Part shown: positions 8,017-16,702 of the stretch, piece after piece
Layout of the letters: every line of letters starts with the position of its first letter
How positions within the stretch are numbered: the first letter of the stretch is position 1
Assembly (NCBI GenBank): GCA_900129595.1
Contig: FQWG01000011.1
Location: 124,001-188,000, forward strand
DNA: 64,000 nucleotides
Source: Flavobacterium frigidimaris
GTDB taxonomy: Bacteria > Bacteroidota > Bacteroidia > Flavobacteriales > Flavobacteriaceae
Direction: 5' to 3'
The notes under the pieces: model-generated
Told to the model about the DNA's origin: nothing
The model's input: only the letters and a program-made list of their open reading frames with translations
The model's database searches: none
Translations under genes and position numbers: made by a program

Positions 8017-9402
8017 TTAACTATTTGAAAGTGAATTTTGGATTAATTTTTTCGTCAGGTAATGAAAACGGATATACAAAAATATGGCGGCAGCCGTTAA
8101 TCCTGCCAAAAGGCCAATCCAAACCCCTTGCGCCTTTAAATCAGTATATTCAGCCAGGTAGTACGAAATAGGAAAACCTATAACCCAATACGCGACAAAA
8201 GTAATATACATAGGTATTTTTACATCCTGCAATCCGCGTAATGCGCCAAGAACTACCACCTGAATTCCGTCAGAAATTTGAAAAACTGCTGCAATCAAAA
8301 GTAATTTTGATGCAATACTTATAACTTCTGTATTATCCAGCACCTGACCTCCGTTTTCCATATTCAAAAAGATATGAGGCAGGAAATTATGGAAAGCTAC
8401 GAACAGAATGGCAAAAAAAGTTTCGATTATAATAGCCAGTAAAAAAATAGAACGGGCTACCACAATTAAGTTTTTAAAATCCTGTAATCCTCTTTGATTA
8501 CTTACACGAATCATCGAAGTAACGCTTAGTCCCATTGCAAACATAAAAGTAAGCGAAGCCAGACTCAACGCAATTTGATTAGCTGCCTGACTGGTTTTGC
8601 CAATATTACCGCATAACCAGATAGATGCTGTAAACAATACCACTTCGAAAAGCATTTGCATCGCTGATGGAAATCCTATGCTTATTATTTTCTTTATGGT
8701 TTCTTTTTTAATCTCGTCAAAACTGAAGTTTTTAAAGAAACGTTTTAAATCATCTCTTCTTGACAACATAATATGCATAAACATCACAAGGAATATTCTT
8801 GAAATCACGGTTCCGAGTGCTGCACCGATAATTCCCATTTTTGGAAAAATCCAAATACCATAAATCAACATATAGTTGATCCCAACATGCAGGACATTGG
8901 CCATAATCATAGCATACATCGAATATTTTGTCAACGATAATCCGTCAGCAAATTGTTTGTATCCCTGATACATAATTAGCGGAATCAACGAAAAAGCTAC
9001 CCAGTCAAGATAGGGTTTTGCAAGCGCAATTACATCTGCAGGCTGCTGCAGCAATTCCATTATTGGCTTTGCCAAAACAATTACGCCAAAAAGGACCAGT
9101 CCTAAAACAGTACATAAAAATAAACCGTGATGAAAGGCAGAACGAATTTTACCATCATTTTTCTCAGCATCACCCTCAGCTACAATCGGAGTAATGGCAG
9201 TAGAGAAACCAATTCCTAACGACATTGCGATAAAAATCATACTGTTTCCTAACGAAACGGCTGCAAGTTCTGTACTTCCTAACTTTCCAACCATTATATT
9301 ATCTACGATACCTATTAAGGTATGCCCCACCATTCCTAATATAATAGGATATGCCAATCTTAAATTATATGAAAATTCTTTGGTATACTGCTTTAAATTC
9401 AA
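8017..9402 (-). CDS. MATE-family (NorM-type) multidrug/Na+ antiporter
   Basis: A 461-residue inner-membrane protein with about twelve helices in two homologous halves of six. The first half has the MATE features PIILGMVGHTLIGIVDNIMVG and ELAAVSLGNSM, the second MQMLFEVVLFTASIWLCG and TFMFAMGLSVTSMIRVSN. Members export cationic drugs or metabolites using a sodium or proton gradient. Length is typical (450-470). A minus-strand TATCTTTG at 9423-9430 lies a short distance before the ATG and may be the promoter. Confidence 0.9.
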   Translation of the reverse strand: MNLKQYTKEFSYNLRLAYPIILGMVGHTLIGIVDNIMVGKLGSTELAAVSLGNSMIFIAMSLGIGFSTAITPIVAEGDAEKNDGKIRSAFHHGLFLCTVLGLVLFGVIVLAKPIMELLQQPADVIALAKPYLDWVAFSLIPLIMYQGYKQFADGLSLTKYSMYAMIMANVLHVGINYMLIYGIWIFPKMGIIGAALGTVISRIFLVMFMHIMLSRRDDLKRFFKNFSFDEIKKETIKKIISIGFPSAMQMLFEVVLFTASIWLCGNIGKTSQAANQIALSLASLTFMFAMGLSVTSMIRVSNQRGLQDFKNLIVVARSIFLLAIIIETFFAILFVAFHNFLPHIFLNMENGGQVLDNTEVISIASKLLLIAAVFQISDGIQVVVLGALRGLQDVKIPMYITFVAYWVIGFPISYYLAEYTDLKAQGVWIGLLAGLTAAAIFLYIRFHYLTKKLIQNSLSNS

Positions 9403-9592
9403 TTCTATTTCTTTTTAATCGGCAAAGATAATCAGAAGCTTTGGATTCTTTGATATTATTAAAAACATAAGCAAACATTACCTTTATTTTTAACGAACCA
9501 TGAGATTATATAACAATTTCAAAAAATTATATAACAACGCCCTGAGGCCTCTCTTTTACTTTTACAGTATTAATAATTCAAAAATATTAGCC

Positions 9593-10108
9593 ATGAAAAA
9601 ATTACAAATATTATGTTTATCTGCCTTCGCTTTATTATACGCCAATACTATTTTCGCTCAAAGCAGTGAAATTAAAAATTATGATCAGGGCTTTAGATTA
9701 GGATTTGGTGTAAATGGCGGTATACCAACGGACAATGACTACAGATGGTCGCTTGGTGGAGATGTACGCTTGCAATATGATTTGACAAAGAAAACATCGT
9801 TGACATTAACTACAGGTTTTACAAACTTGTTTATGAAAGATAAAGATGGAGTTGAAGCAAAAGATCTTGGATTTATTCCGGCAAAAGCTGGTTTTAAAGC
9901 CTTTATCTGGGAAGATCAATTTTATGTTTTAGGAGAAGTTGGTGCTGGTTTTGCCGTGACAAACGATTATAACCAAACTACTTTTTTATGGGCACCGGGA
10001 ATTGGGTATGCCAACAAATACATTGACATTAGTGTCCGCTACGAGGACTATAATAAATTTAATACCAATCAGGTTGCGTTACGTTTGGCCTATGGTTTTA
10101 AATTATAA
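9593..10108 (+). CDS. Small outer-membrane beta-barrel protein
   Basis: A 171-residue protein starting MKKLQILCLSAFALLYANTI with a clear signal peptide ending at TIFAQ|SSE. An in-frame ATG lies 31 codons upstream (9500), but the signal sequence and lack of sense in the extra residues favour 9593. The mature part alternates polar and hydrophobic residues in short strands (KTSLTLTTGFTNLF, FYVLGEVGAGFAV, YIDISVRYEDYNKF) and ends with aromatic-rich VALRLAYGFKL, the pattern of an eight-strand outer-membrane barrel. No partner or ligand can be named. A hairpin follows at 10146-10177. Confidence 0.75.
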   Translation: MKKLQILCLSAFALLYANTIFAQSSEIKNYDQGFRLGFGVNGGIPTDNDYRWSLGGDVRLQYDLTKKTSLTLTTGFTNLFMKDKDGVEAKDLGFIPAKAGFKAFIWEDQFYVLGEVGAGFAVTNDYNQTTFLWAPGIGYANKYIDISVRYEDYNKFNTNQVALRLAYGFKL

Positions 10109-10145
10109 AAAGAAAAGGTTTATTTTATTTTTTTGTTTTTGGTAT

Positions 10146-10177
10146 AAACCCGAGAGATCGCATAGTCTCTCGGGTTT
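10146..10177 (+). terminator. Hairpin terminator after the beta-barrel gene
   Basis: AAACCCGAGAGA (10146-10157) pairs perfectly with TCTCTCGGGTTT (10166-10177) around an 8-base loop. The following bases (agttgttt) are only moderately T-rich. Confidence 0.6.
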
Positions 10178-10320
10178 AGTTGTTTATATACGATTTGTTG
10201 CTAAAAAATATAACCGCAAAGACCGCAAAAATTTCAATTATCGAAACAATATAAAATTCGCAAAGTGACATTTTAGAAAGCAGTAGATCAAAAATTCATG
10301 CTAATTATTATTCATTACAA

Positions 10321-10418
10321 ACTTCTCTTTCCTCTATATTCTACTCTCTTTTCTCTTTCTTCTTTTCTCTTTCTTCTTTTCTCTTTACTCTATTCTCTTT
10401 ACTCTATCTTCTTTCCTC
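10321..10418. repeat. Pyrimidine-only low-complexity tract
   Basis: Nearly one hundred bases without any G on the plus strand, built from TCTTTACTCTATTCTC- and TTTTCTCTTTCTTC-like units. It covers the end of the intergenic gap and the last codons of the peroxidase gene, so the peroxidase transcript ends in a purine-rich stretch. The gap 10109-10403 also holds CGCAAAG-type repeat sequence at about 10209-10265. Confidence 0.6.
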
Positions 10419-12185
10419 CAAATACCTCTCATCCGTCAAAGTTCTCATAAAAGTGATCAGCTGTTTCTTTTCCTGATCTGTTAAGTTTAATTTGTCTTCG
10501 GGTAAAGTTTGATTCGGAACATCAAATCCTAAACCTAATCCTCCGCCTTCGTTATAAAAATCGATCACTTCTTCGAGGGTTTTATAAACACCATTGTGCA
10601 TATACGGAGCTGTGAGTTCGATGTTTCTAATCGTTGGCGTTTTAAATGAATATTTATGAATAGCCGCCTGCGTCACCACAAACTTTCCTAAATCGCCATC
10701 GAGTTTTTTAGCTTTGTTGGGAGTTCCTAAAACTTCACTTTCAGACCGGTCAAAATTTGGCGGAACAGTTCCGTTGGTAAGCGGAATAAAATGACAAGTC
10801 GCACATTTGGCTTTGCCGGCAAATAAATTAAAACCTGCTTTTTCATCTTCGGTAAACGTTCCTTTATTTTGCATGTACGCATCAAATTTTGAATCGTAAT
10901 GACTTAGCGAACGAATGTATGATGCCAAAGCATTTTTGATGGCAAACTCGTTTATTTCTCCTTTTGGAAATGCTTTTTTGAACTCTTTTACATAATCAGG
11001 CTTTTTTTGAATCCCCAAAGCTGATTTTTCTAAAGATCCGTGCATTTCATTTTCGTTTTTAATGACAGCTACAGCCTGATCTTCTAAATAACTTACACGT
11101 GAATCTGCAAAAAATACACGCTGAAAAGCAATATTGGTTAATGTGGGCGTATTGCGCTGAATCATCGATTTTCCGTCTAATGCAACCGCTCTTTCCAATC
11201 CGTCTGTAAATGCTTTTTCGGCATGATGGCAGGAAGCACAAGAGCGCGTATTGTTTCCTGACAAGATCGGATCATTGAATAACTTTTTGCCTAAAGCAAT
11301 TTTTTCAGGTGTAGTCTGATAATCGGGGAACCCCGAAAATGCTTCTGCATCAAAAGCATCTTTGTCGAATAACGTTTGTGCTGTTACTTTTAGACCTCTT
11401 TGTTCTTTCATGAACGGAATTCCTAATTCAGATTGGGTTTTATAAAGTCCACGACTCAACGGATTAGCAATTTCCCTGATAAAATACGCCCGGTCAAAAG
11501 CATTAAAATTCGTATTTGTTTTTAAATTTTTTTTGCCTTTTTCTAAAATCTCAAGTACTTCTTTAGAATTTGAAACCGATTTACCTTCGAGATACACTTT
11601 ATAATATTTTTCGATCGTTTCCAGCGCTACAAAAGCTTCGGGAAGAGAATTCAGTACTACAGGCGAATCAAATCCGGTAATTCCAAGAGTAATAATTCGG
11701 TACACTTCCAGTCGCATCGCATCAAAAACATGGGCATCTGTCAGTTCATTAGTATTAGAAACTTTTTCTAACCGGGTTAAATTGGCCGATAAAACGCCTA
11801 ATTCCTCAAGCAGTTCTTTTTTACTTTCTTTATTGTATTTCGGAAAAACCAATTCCTCAATAACCTGAAAACCTTCAGGCGGAACGGTCACTTTATCATT
11901 TTCTTCAAACTCCGGTATTGCGGGTCCGTTTATCGCCTTAGAAACTGCAGGCGAATAATATTCCCCTATCATTTCGACCTTTTTATAACTTTGATGCGCT
12001 TCGAGAAATTGCCTTTGAATCTGCGCTTCGGTTGAATCTGATTGTACCGAATATTTGAGTTTGGCTACTTTTTCGATTAATAAATTAATATCAGACTGAA
12101 ACAATTCATTTACTTCCTGATGTTTGCTTTTTTTCTGGCAACTAATACATAATACCAATAACAACAAACAATATATTTTTTTCAT
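10404..12185 (-). CDS. Lipoprotein di-haem cytochrome c peroxidase (MauG/CcpA-like) with N-terminal helical domain
   Basis: A 593-residue lipoprotein (lipobox LCISC, Cys16). Residues 25-250 form an all-helical region resembling imelysin-like domains, without a clear GxHxxE motif. Residues 270-590 are a bacterial cytochrome c peroxidase/MauG domain with two haem-binding CxxCH motifs, CASCH at about 316 and CATCH at about 460, preceded by KLFNDPILSGNNTRS and followed by the conserved TPTIRNIELTAPYMHNG. Family members reduce peroxide or oxidise protein side chains in the periplasm. The PhoX-like lipoprotein gene lies 94 bases upstream on the same strand, with a hairpin between them. Confidence 0.88.
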   Translation of the reverse strand: MKKIYCLLLLVLCISCQKKSKHQEVNELFQSDINLLIEKVAKLKYSVQSDSTEAQIQRQFLEAHQSYKKVEMIGEYYSPAVSKAINGPAIPEFEENDKVTVPPEGFQVIEELVFPKYNKESKKELLEELGVLSANLTRLEKVSNTNELTDAHVFDAMRLEVYRIITLGITGFDSPVVLNSLPEAFVALETIEKYYKVYLEGKSVSNSKEVLEILEKGKKNLKTNTNFNAFDRAYFIREIANPLSRGLYKTQSELGIPFMKEQRGLKVTAQTLFDKDAFDAEAFSGFPDYQTTPEKIALGKKLFNDPILSGNNTRSCASCHHAEKAFTDGLERAVALDGKSMIQRNTPTLTNIAFQRVFFADSRVSYLEDQAVAVIKNENEMHGSLEKSALGIQKKPDYVKEFKKAFPKGEINEFAIKNALASYIRSLSHYDSKFDAYMQNKGTFTEDEKAGFNLFAGKAKCATCHFIPLTNGTVPPNFDRSESEVLGTPNKAKKLDGDLGKFVVTQAAIHKYSFKTPTIRNIELTAPYMHNGVYKTLEEVIDFYNEGGGLGLGFDVPNQTLPEDKLNLTDQEKKQLITFMRTLTDERYLEERR

Positions 12186-12220
12186 GGTGTACTAACAATT
12201 AAAAGAGGAATGTTGATAAA

Positions 12221-12263
12221 AAACAGAAACCACTATCTCTAAAGAAATAGTGGAAGACTGTTT
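12221..12263 (-). terminator. Hairpin between the PhoX-like and peroxidase genes
   Basis: Two nested stems, AAACAG/CTGTTT and CCACTAT/ATAGTGG (12230-12236 with 12247-12253), followed on the minus strand by a short T-run. It could end or attenuate transcription from the PhoX-like gene into the peroxidase gene. Confidence 0.5.
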
Positions 12264-12279
12264 TGTAATGACTTAAAAT

Positions 12280-13731
12280 TTATCTCGCTAAACCTTTAAG
12301 TACTAAAATTTGACTTGCCTGATTTTCTTTCGGACGATTTGTCCCTCCGTCAGGGCTTAAGTATTTTGTTCCTGTCCATGTATGTGGCTGAACGCTTAAC
12401 ATAAAAGTATCCGGAATACCTACCTGATCAGATACATCGATTAAAGCACCGTATTCCCAATCTCCAAATTTAGAAATGCCGCCTACGTTGTATTTCGCAG
12501 CATCTGCCTGAGTACGACGGTGGTCTAATTCTACTACAACTTTTAAAGCTTTTGTAGCAATATTGTACTGATAAATATAAGCATCATGCGTTTCGTCACC
12601 ATATCCGTTTGCATCTTCCTGAACGTAAACATAGTTTTTAGTCACACAAATATTATCAGGGTTTTGAAATTTACCGGCAATTCCGGAACGGTTATCACCA
12701 TCAAGAATTACTTCAAGAGTTCCTTTTAACGGGTCAGCAGCATCCAGGTTTAATTTGTAAACTCTGCCGTATTTTGTTCTTGATCCGTCTGCATTTGTTC
12801 CTGTTGTATTTTGTCCTGTTACGTTAAAATACAATTCACGATCAGCAGCATCACCACCTTTACGATAATCTAAATCTTCTACACGACCAAATTTAATTGC
12901 TTTCAAAACATTTACAGCGGTATTGATCTGCAAACCGGTCAAAGTAGTATGATTATCGATTTTTACGAAAGAAACAGGATATGTTTTGCTCACTTCCATG
13001 TCTTTTTCTCTTTGATTGTCATCGTTTCTTTTTAGCATGTATAAAGAACCATTGGTAAGATCACCAACAGCATTCGACACGTACATAAAAACCTGACCTC
13101 CGTAAGTTCCGGAGTCATCATCACCAATTACTACTACCGTTTTTCCTTTGTAAGCTGTAGAACGCAATGGCAAAGCATTCTCAGCACTTAAACGGCCAAA
13201 TCCTGCCAACTCTTTAGATACAGATGCTGAACCTACATTTCCGTAAGGGTCTAAAGCGTGTGTACGGGATTCTTCACCAGATTCGCCACAAGTCAGATAA
13301 ACCGGTCCAAAACCATGCTCTTCTTTTGTTGCCATAGTAGCACCGCACAATCTCCAGGTTCCTCCGCTCGAATTCAACAAATATTCACCCTTTGTAGGTT
13401 TGAATGTTTTGTCTAGTGTAATTCTAGAAACTGCAAAGTTGTCTTCGTTGTTTACTAAAAAAGTAAATGTTCCGTCAGTGTTCTTCAACAAACCTGAACC
13501 ATCTGCAGAACCTCCAAAAACAAATTTCGGACTGTCTGCAAAAACATCATCCGAACTAAAAAGAGAATAAATCTTCAGATTCTCAAAACCTGCCTGTGCC
13601 TTCAATAAACTTGGTGTTACTGATTGGTCTTTCAATACAACACTAGTTGGTTCCGTTTCGTCTTTAGAATCGTTATTACAAGAGGTAATCAACGAGCCTA
13701 AAATAATTAGAGGTAAAATAATTCTTTTCAT
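12280..13731 (-). CDS. PhoX-like (DUF839) beta-propeller lipoprotein
   Basis: A 483-residue lipoprotein (LITSCNN, Cys18) whose body is repeats of short beta-strands. FQNPDNICVTKNYVYVQED (about 355-373) resembles the F-x-NPD-N/G and W/Y-V-Q-E/T-D signature of PhoX-type propellers, in which acidic residues bind calcium and iron. Also seen are WRLCGATMATKEEHGFGPVY, where PhoX has a CxG(N)xxTPWxTxxxxxE-like segment, and CGESGEESRTHALDPYG. A phosphatase role is plausible but not shown; an interaction with the adjacent peroxidase is inferred from adjacency alone. Confidence 0.65.
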   Translation of the reverse strand: MKRIILPLIILGSLITSCNNDSKDETEPTSVVLKDQSVTPSLLKAQAGFENLKIYSLFSSDDVFADSPKFVFGGSADGSGLLKNTDGTFTFLVNNEDNFAVSRITLDKTFKPTKGEYLLNSSGGTWRLCGATMATKEEHGFGPVYLTCGESGEESRTHALDPYGNVGSASVSKELAGFGRLSAENALPLRSTAYKGKTVVVIGDDDSGTYGGQVFMYVSNAVGDLTNGSLYMLKRNDDNQREKDMEVSKTYPVSFVKIDNHTTLTGLQINTAVNVLKAIKFGRVEDLDYRKGGDAADRELYFNVTGQNTTGTNADGSRTKYGRVYKLNLDAADPLKGTLEVILDGDNRSGIAGKFQNPDNICVTKNYVYVQEDANGYGDETHDAYIYQYNIATKALKVVVELDHRRTQADAAKYNVGGISKFGDWEYGALIDVSDQVGIPDTFMLSVQPHTWTGTKYLSPDGGTNRPKENQASQILVLKGLAR

Positions 13732-13904
13732 CAGTTAAAAATTGGTTTTATTTTTTTTACAAAGTAAACCCCTACTCTTTAACTTAAAATGACTTTCATA
13801 TTATCAAAAAAACAAGACTGTGGTCAAAAAACCACATAAAGCCCTTAAAAAATTAACATTAAATTAGTAATCCAAAACATTCATAAAACTGCAATAACAT
13901 ACAG

Positions 13905-13934
13905 ACAAAAAAAAGAGCCTTATTTCTAAGACTC
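13905..13934 (-). terminator. Terminator overlapping the ppk2 stop codon
   Basis: On the minus strand GAGtCTTA and TAAGgCTC (13927-13934 with 13915-13922) form a stem around GAAA, followed by eight T residues (13907-13914). The stop codon of the PPK2 gene lies in the stem. Confidence 0.6.
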
Positions 13935-14807
13935 ATTTTCTAATTGCTGTTTATAAATTCCAATATTCTCTTTGATGTTATCCGGCAATACCGGTTCTTT
14001 AATATCCGTATGTTTCTGCATGGTATCCCAGATGATCTTGGCAACAATATAACGTGCCATTTCTTTATCATCAGCCGGAACAACATACCACGGGGCATCT
14101 TTGGTCGAAGTTTTATTTATGGCCTCCTCGTAATATTCCTGATATTCATCCCAATGCCCGCGTTCTTTCAAATCTCCCAAAGAAAATTTCCAGTTGTGTT
14201 TCTCTTTCTCCAAACGTCGCAATAATCTTTGGCGCTGTTCCTCTTTACTCAGGTGCAGATAAAACTTCAGAACTATAATTCCGTTTTGCGTGATATGCTT
14301 TTCAAAATTATTGATCTGTTCAATTCTGTCCTTCCAGAAATCCTTCGGAATGTCTTCTACACTTTCAATTCCCGGTAAATTCTCCGCCAGAATAAATTCA
14401 GGATGCACGCGTGTAACCAGAATGTTCTCATAATGCGTACGATTAAAAATCGCATATTTCCCTTTTTCAGGCAAAGCCATATAATGTCGCCACAAATAAT
14501 CATGTTCTAACTCTGCAGAAGTTGGTGTTTTAAAACTATGCACCACAACTCCGCGCGGATTAAACTCCTTAAAAACTTCCCGAATCAAACTGTCTTTGCC
14601 CGACGTATCCATTCCCTGCAAACAAATCAAAACACCGTATCTGTTATGGGCATACATCGTATCTTGCTGTTTACTTAACTTGGCTTGTACTTTATCCAGC
14701 TTTTCTATCTTTTCATCATCATCGCCTTTTACTTTCAACAAAGTTGGAATCTTTGATAATTTTATTTTTTCTGTAACTTTAAAATCATTCGGATCTATCG
14801 ATTTCAT
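13926..14807 (-). CDS. ppk2: Polyphosphate kinase 2 family phosphotransferase
   Basis: A 293-residue single-domain PPK2 protein that moves phosphate between polyphosphate and nucleotides. The Walker A motif GMDTSGKD is at residues 65-72, the Walker B region FNRTHYE at 121-127, and the lid region with basic residues follows (EEQRQRLLRRLEKEKHNWKF, about 208-227). Flanking sequence NPRGVVVHSFKTPTSAELEHDYLWR is the family hallmark. Size and single domain fit the short class I/III enzymes; whether AMP, ADP or GDP is preferred cannot be read here. It stands alone, with a terminator overlapping its stop codon. Confidence 0.9.
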   Translation of the reverse strand: MKSIDPNDFKVTEKIKLSKIPTLLKVKGDDDEKIEKLDKVQAKLSKQQDTMYAHNRYGVLICLQGMDTSGKDSLIREVFKEFNPRGVVVHSFKTPTSAELEHDYLWRHYMALPEKGKYAIFNRTHYENILVTRVHPEFILAENLPGIESVEDIPKDFWKDRIEQINNFEKHITQNGIIVLKFYLHLSKEEQRQRLLRRLEKEKHNWKFSLGDLKERGHWDEYQEYYEEAINKTSTKDAPWYVVPADDKEMARYIVAKIIWDTMQKHTDIKEPVLPDNIKENIGIYKQQLENES

Positions 14808-14940
14808 ATATGTTGATTTTATTTATTAGAGATCATATATGTTATCGCCTTTTCAAATCTTTTTCTGTCTAAAGAGATTTATAAGTGGCGATTTCATATA
14901 TCTTTCATTTTAATTACTATAAATATACTAATTTTACGAA

Positions 14941-14958
14941 TCCCGATAGCTATCGGGA
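14941..14958. repeat. Palindromic repeat CCCGATAGCTATCGGG (copy 1)
   Basis: TCCCGATAGCTATCGGGA is a perfect 18-base palindrome. Exact or near copies occur at 32193-32212, 33650-33667 and 40782-40801, all between genes. Confidence 0.85.
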
Positions 14959-15114
14959 CTGCTCATTACAATACTTTTCGATAAACTGTTTTTTTACAAG
15001 CCACAACAAGAGCTTCCGCTGGTCGCTTTGTTCTGTCAGGAAAAAATACAATTTCTCTTCAAAGTATTTTCATTGTTATCAGGGCTGGGCATTAAGTATT
15101 CTAAACAAACATTC

Positions 15115-15951
15115 ATGGAAAAATTCACATTAGAAATATTATTTCAAATCATCGGAATCGGTTCAGCATCAGGATTATTTTTAAATAACGATTCACTATA
15201 TATTATTGGCGACAACAGCGGATTTTTATATGAGTACAACATGCTGCATCAGCAATTGCACCAACACGCTTTAATTGACAATCCTACACAAAACATTCCC
15301 AAAAACCTAAAGCCCGATTTTGAATCCTTAACACATCACAATGATACCTTATATGTTTTTGGTTCCGGCTCAACCGAAAACCGAAACAAAATGATTGCCT
15401 TCGATCTTAAAGATAAAAAGGTGCTTCAAAAAAACAATCTTGTTGATTTATATGGTTTAATGCAGAGTTTTGGCGAAATAAAACCCGAAGATTTCAACTT
15501 AGAAGGTGCCATTTTCGATGGAGAAAACTGGTATTTATTCAATCGTGGAAACGGAATATCCAACAAAAACACCATTTTTACCATCCATGCTAAAAACCTG
15601 GGAGAAGAATTTGCTTTGGTTGCTACCAATTATAAACTACCAAAAATAAAAGGCGTTCGCTCCAGTTTTACTGATGCTATTCTGGTTGAAGACAAAATCT
15701 ATTTTCTTTCCACCGCCGAAGACACCAAATCAACTTACGACGATGGCGAAATCTTAGGAAGTTTCATTGGACGAATCGATCTTAAAACCATGAAAATAGA
15801 TTTTACTCAAAAAATTACGGCAACCAATAAATTAGAAGGTCTTACTTTCTATAAAAAAGAAAACAACAAAATCGAGTTTTTACTTTGCGAGGATAATGAT
15901 ACGGAATTATTAGAAACTAAGATTTTTAAATTGACTTTGCCGGTTAAGTAA
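15115..15951 (+). CDS. Conserved hypothetical protein, probable beta-propeller
   Basis: A 278-residue protein starting MEKFTLEILFQIIGIGSASG. An in-frame TTG 29 codons upstream (15028) is less likely as start. No signal peptide or membrane segment. The sequence repeats blocks of the form D-x-L-Y-x-x-G or D-K-I-Y-F-L (LFLNNDSLYIIGDNSGFLYE, HHNDTLYVFGSGST, VEDKIYFLSTAEDT, LEGLTFYKKENNKIEFLLCEDND), which suggests a six-bladed beta-propeller. The late acidic motif CEDND might bind metal. I cannot assign a reaction. No operon partner is evident. Confidence 0.7.
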   Translation: MEKFTLEILFQIIGIGSASGLFLNNDSLYIIGDNSGFLYEYNMLHQQLHQHALIDNPTQNIPKNLKPDFESLTHHNDTLYVFGSGSTENRNKMIAFDLKDKKVLQKNNLVDLYGLMQSFGEIKPEDFNLEGAIFDGENWYLFNRGNGISNKNTIFTIHAKNLGEEFALVATNYKLPKIKGVRSSFTDAILVEDKIYFLSTAEDTKSTYDDGEILGSFIGRIDLKTMKIDFTQKITATNKLEGLTFYKKENNKIEFLLCEDNDTELLETKIFKLTLPVK

Positions 15952-16163
15952 AACTTTATGAACCTCTGTGCTATAATTATACCACAAAGATTTTCAAAGT
16001 TACCACAGAGAGACACAAAGATTAGTGCATTGAAAATTTCGAACTTTCATAGAAGCACAAAACTATCCATCTCGATAAAACCTCTGAACCTTAAAAAAAC
16101 TTTTTTTATACTCGTCCCAACCTTTTTATCTTTTTCTCTCTCTTTAGTATAAAGACAACAATT

Positions 16164-16700
16164 GTGATAAACGAAACGCTAATTTCTAACTGCAAAAAAA
16201 TGAACCGTGATGCTCAGCGTCAGGTTTATGAGCAAATGGCTCCAAAATTGTATCGCGTTTGCAAACGATACCTCAAAAAGGAAGAAGAAATAGAAGAAGC
16301 TATGGCCGATGCTTTCTATACTATATTCACAAAACTGGAACAACTCAAAGAAGTTCTGGCTTTTGAGGCCTGGGCGCGAAAAATAACCGTAAATCATTGC
16401 TTGGCAACCATCAAAAAAAATACCAATTTCAATATGTATCTTGATGATGTCAAATTGCTTTCGCAACCTTTTACAGAGGAGATTAATACATTAGAAGAAG
16501 AAGATTTGCTCAATTTACTCAATCATATTCCGGATGGCTGTAAAACTGTCTTTAACCTTTTTGTTATTGAGGGTTTTGCACACAAAGAAATAGCAGCAAT
16601 GCTTAACATTTCTGAAGGTACATCAAAATCACAATTGAATGCCGCAAAAACCAAGTTAAAGGAATTAGTAAATAAATTGTATTACCAAAAAGCAAAATAG
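16164..16700 (+). CDS. ECF-type RNA polymerase sigma factor
   Basis: A 178-residue sigma-70 family protein of ECF size. Region 2 covers about residues 12-80 (AQRQVYEQMAPKLYRVCKRYL, then EIEEAMADAFYTIFTKL and FEAWARKITVNHCLATIKK); region 4 covers 110-170 with the HTH FAHKEIAAMLNISEGTSKSQL. GTG at 16164 is preferred to ATG at 16200 because it keeps the leading INETLISNCKK common to this group. The anti-sigma gene begins 2 bases after its stop, so the two are translationally coupled and the pair forms a classical ECF switch. Confidence 0.92.
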   Translation: MINETLISNCKKMNRDAQRQVYEQMAPKLYRVCKRYLKKEEEIEEAMADAFYTIFTKLEQLKEVLAFEAWARKITVNHCLATIKKNTNFNMYLDDVKLLSQPFTEEINTLEEEDLLNLLNHIPDGCKTVFNLFVIEGFAHKEIAAMLNISEGTSKSQLNAAKTKLKELVNKLYYQKAK

Positions 16701-16702
16701 TC

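Noticed and set aside
9500..9592. Upstream ATG as start of the beta-barrel protein
   Set aside because: It would place 31 residues before the signal peptide.
14885..15133. An 82-codon ORF on the plus strand as a gene
   Set aside because: It includes the palindromic repeat at 14941, has no plausible protein features and overlaps the start of the better gene at 15115.
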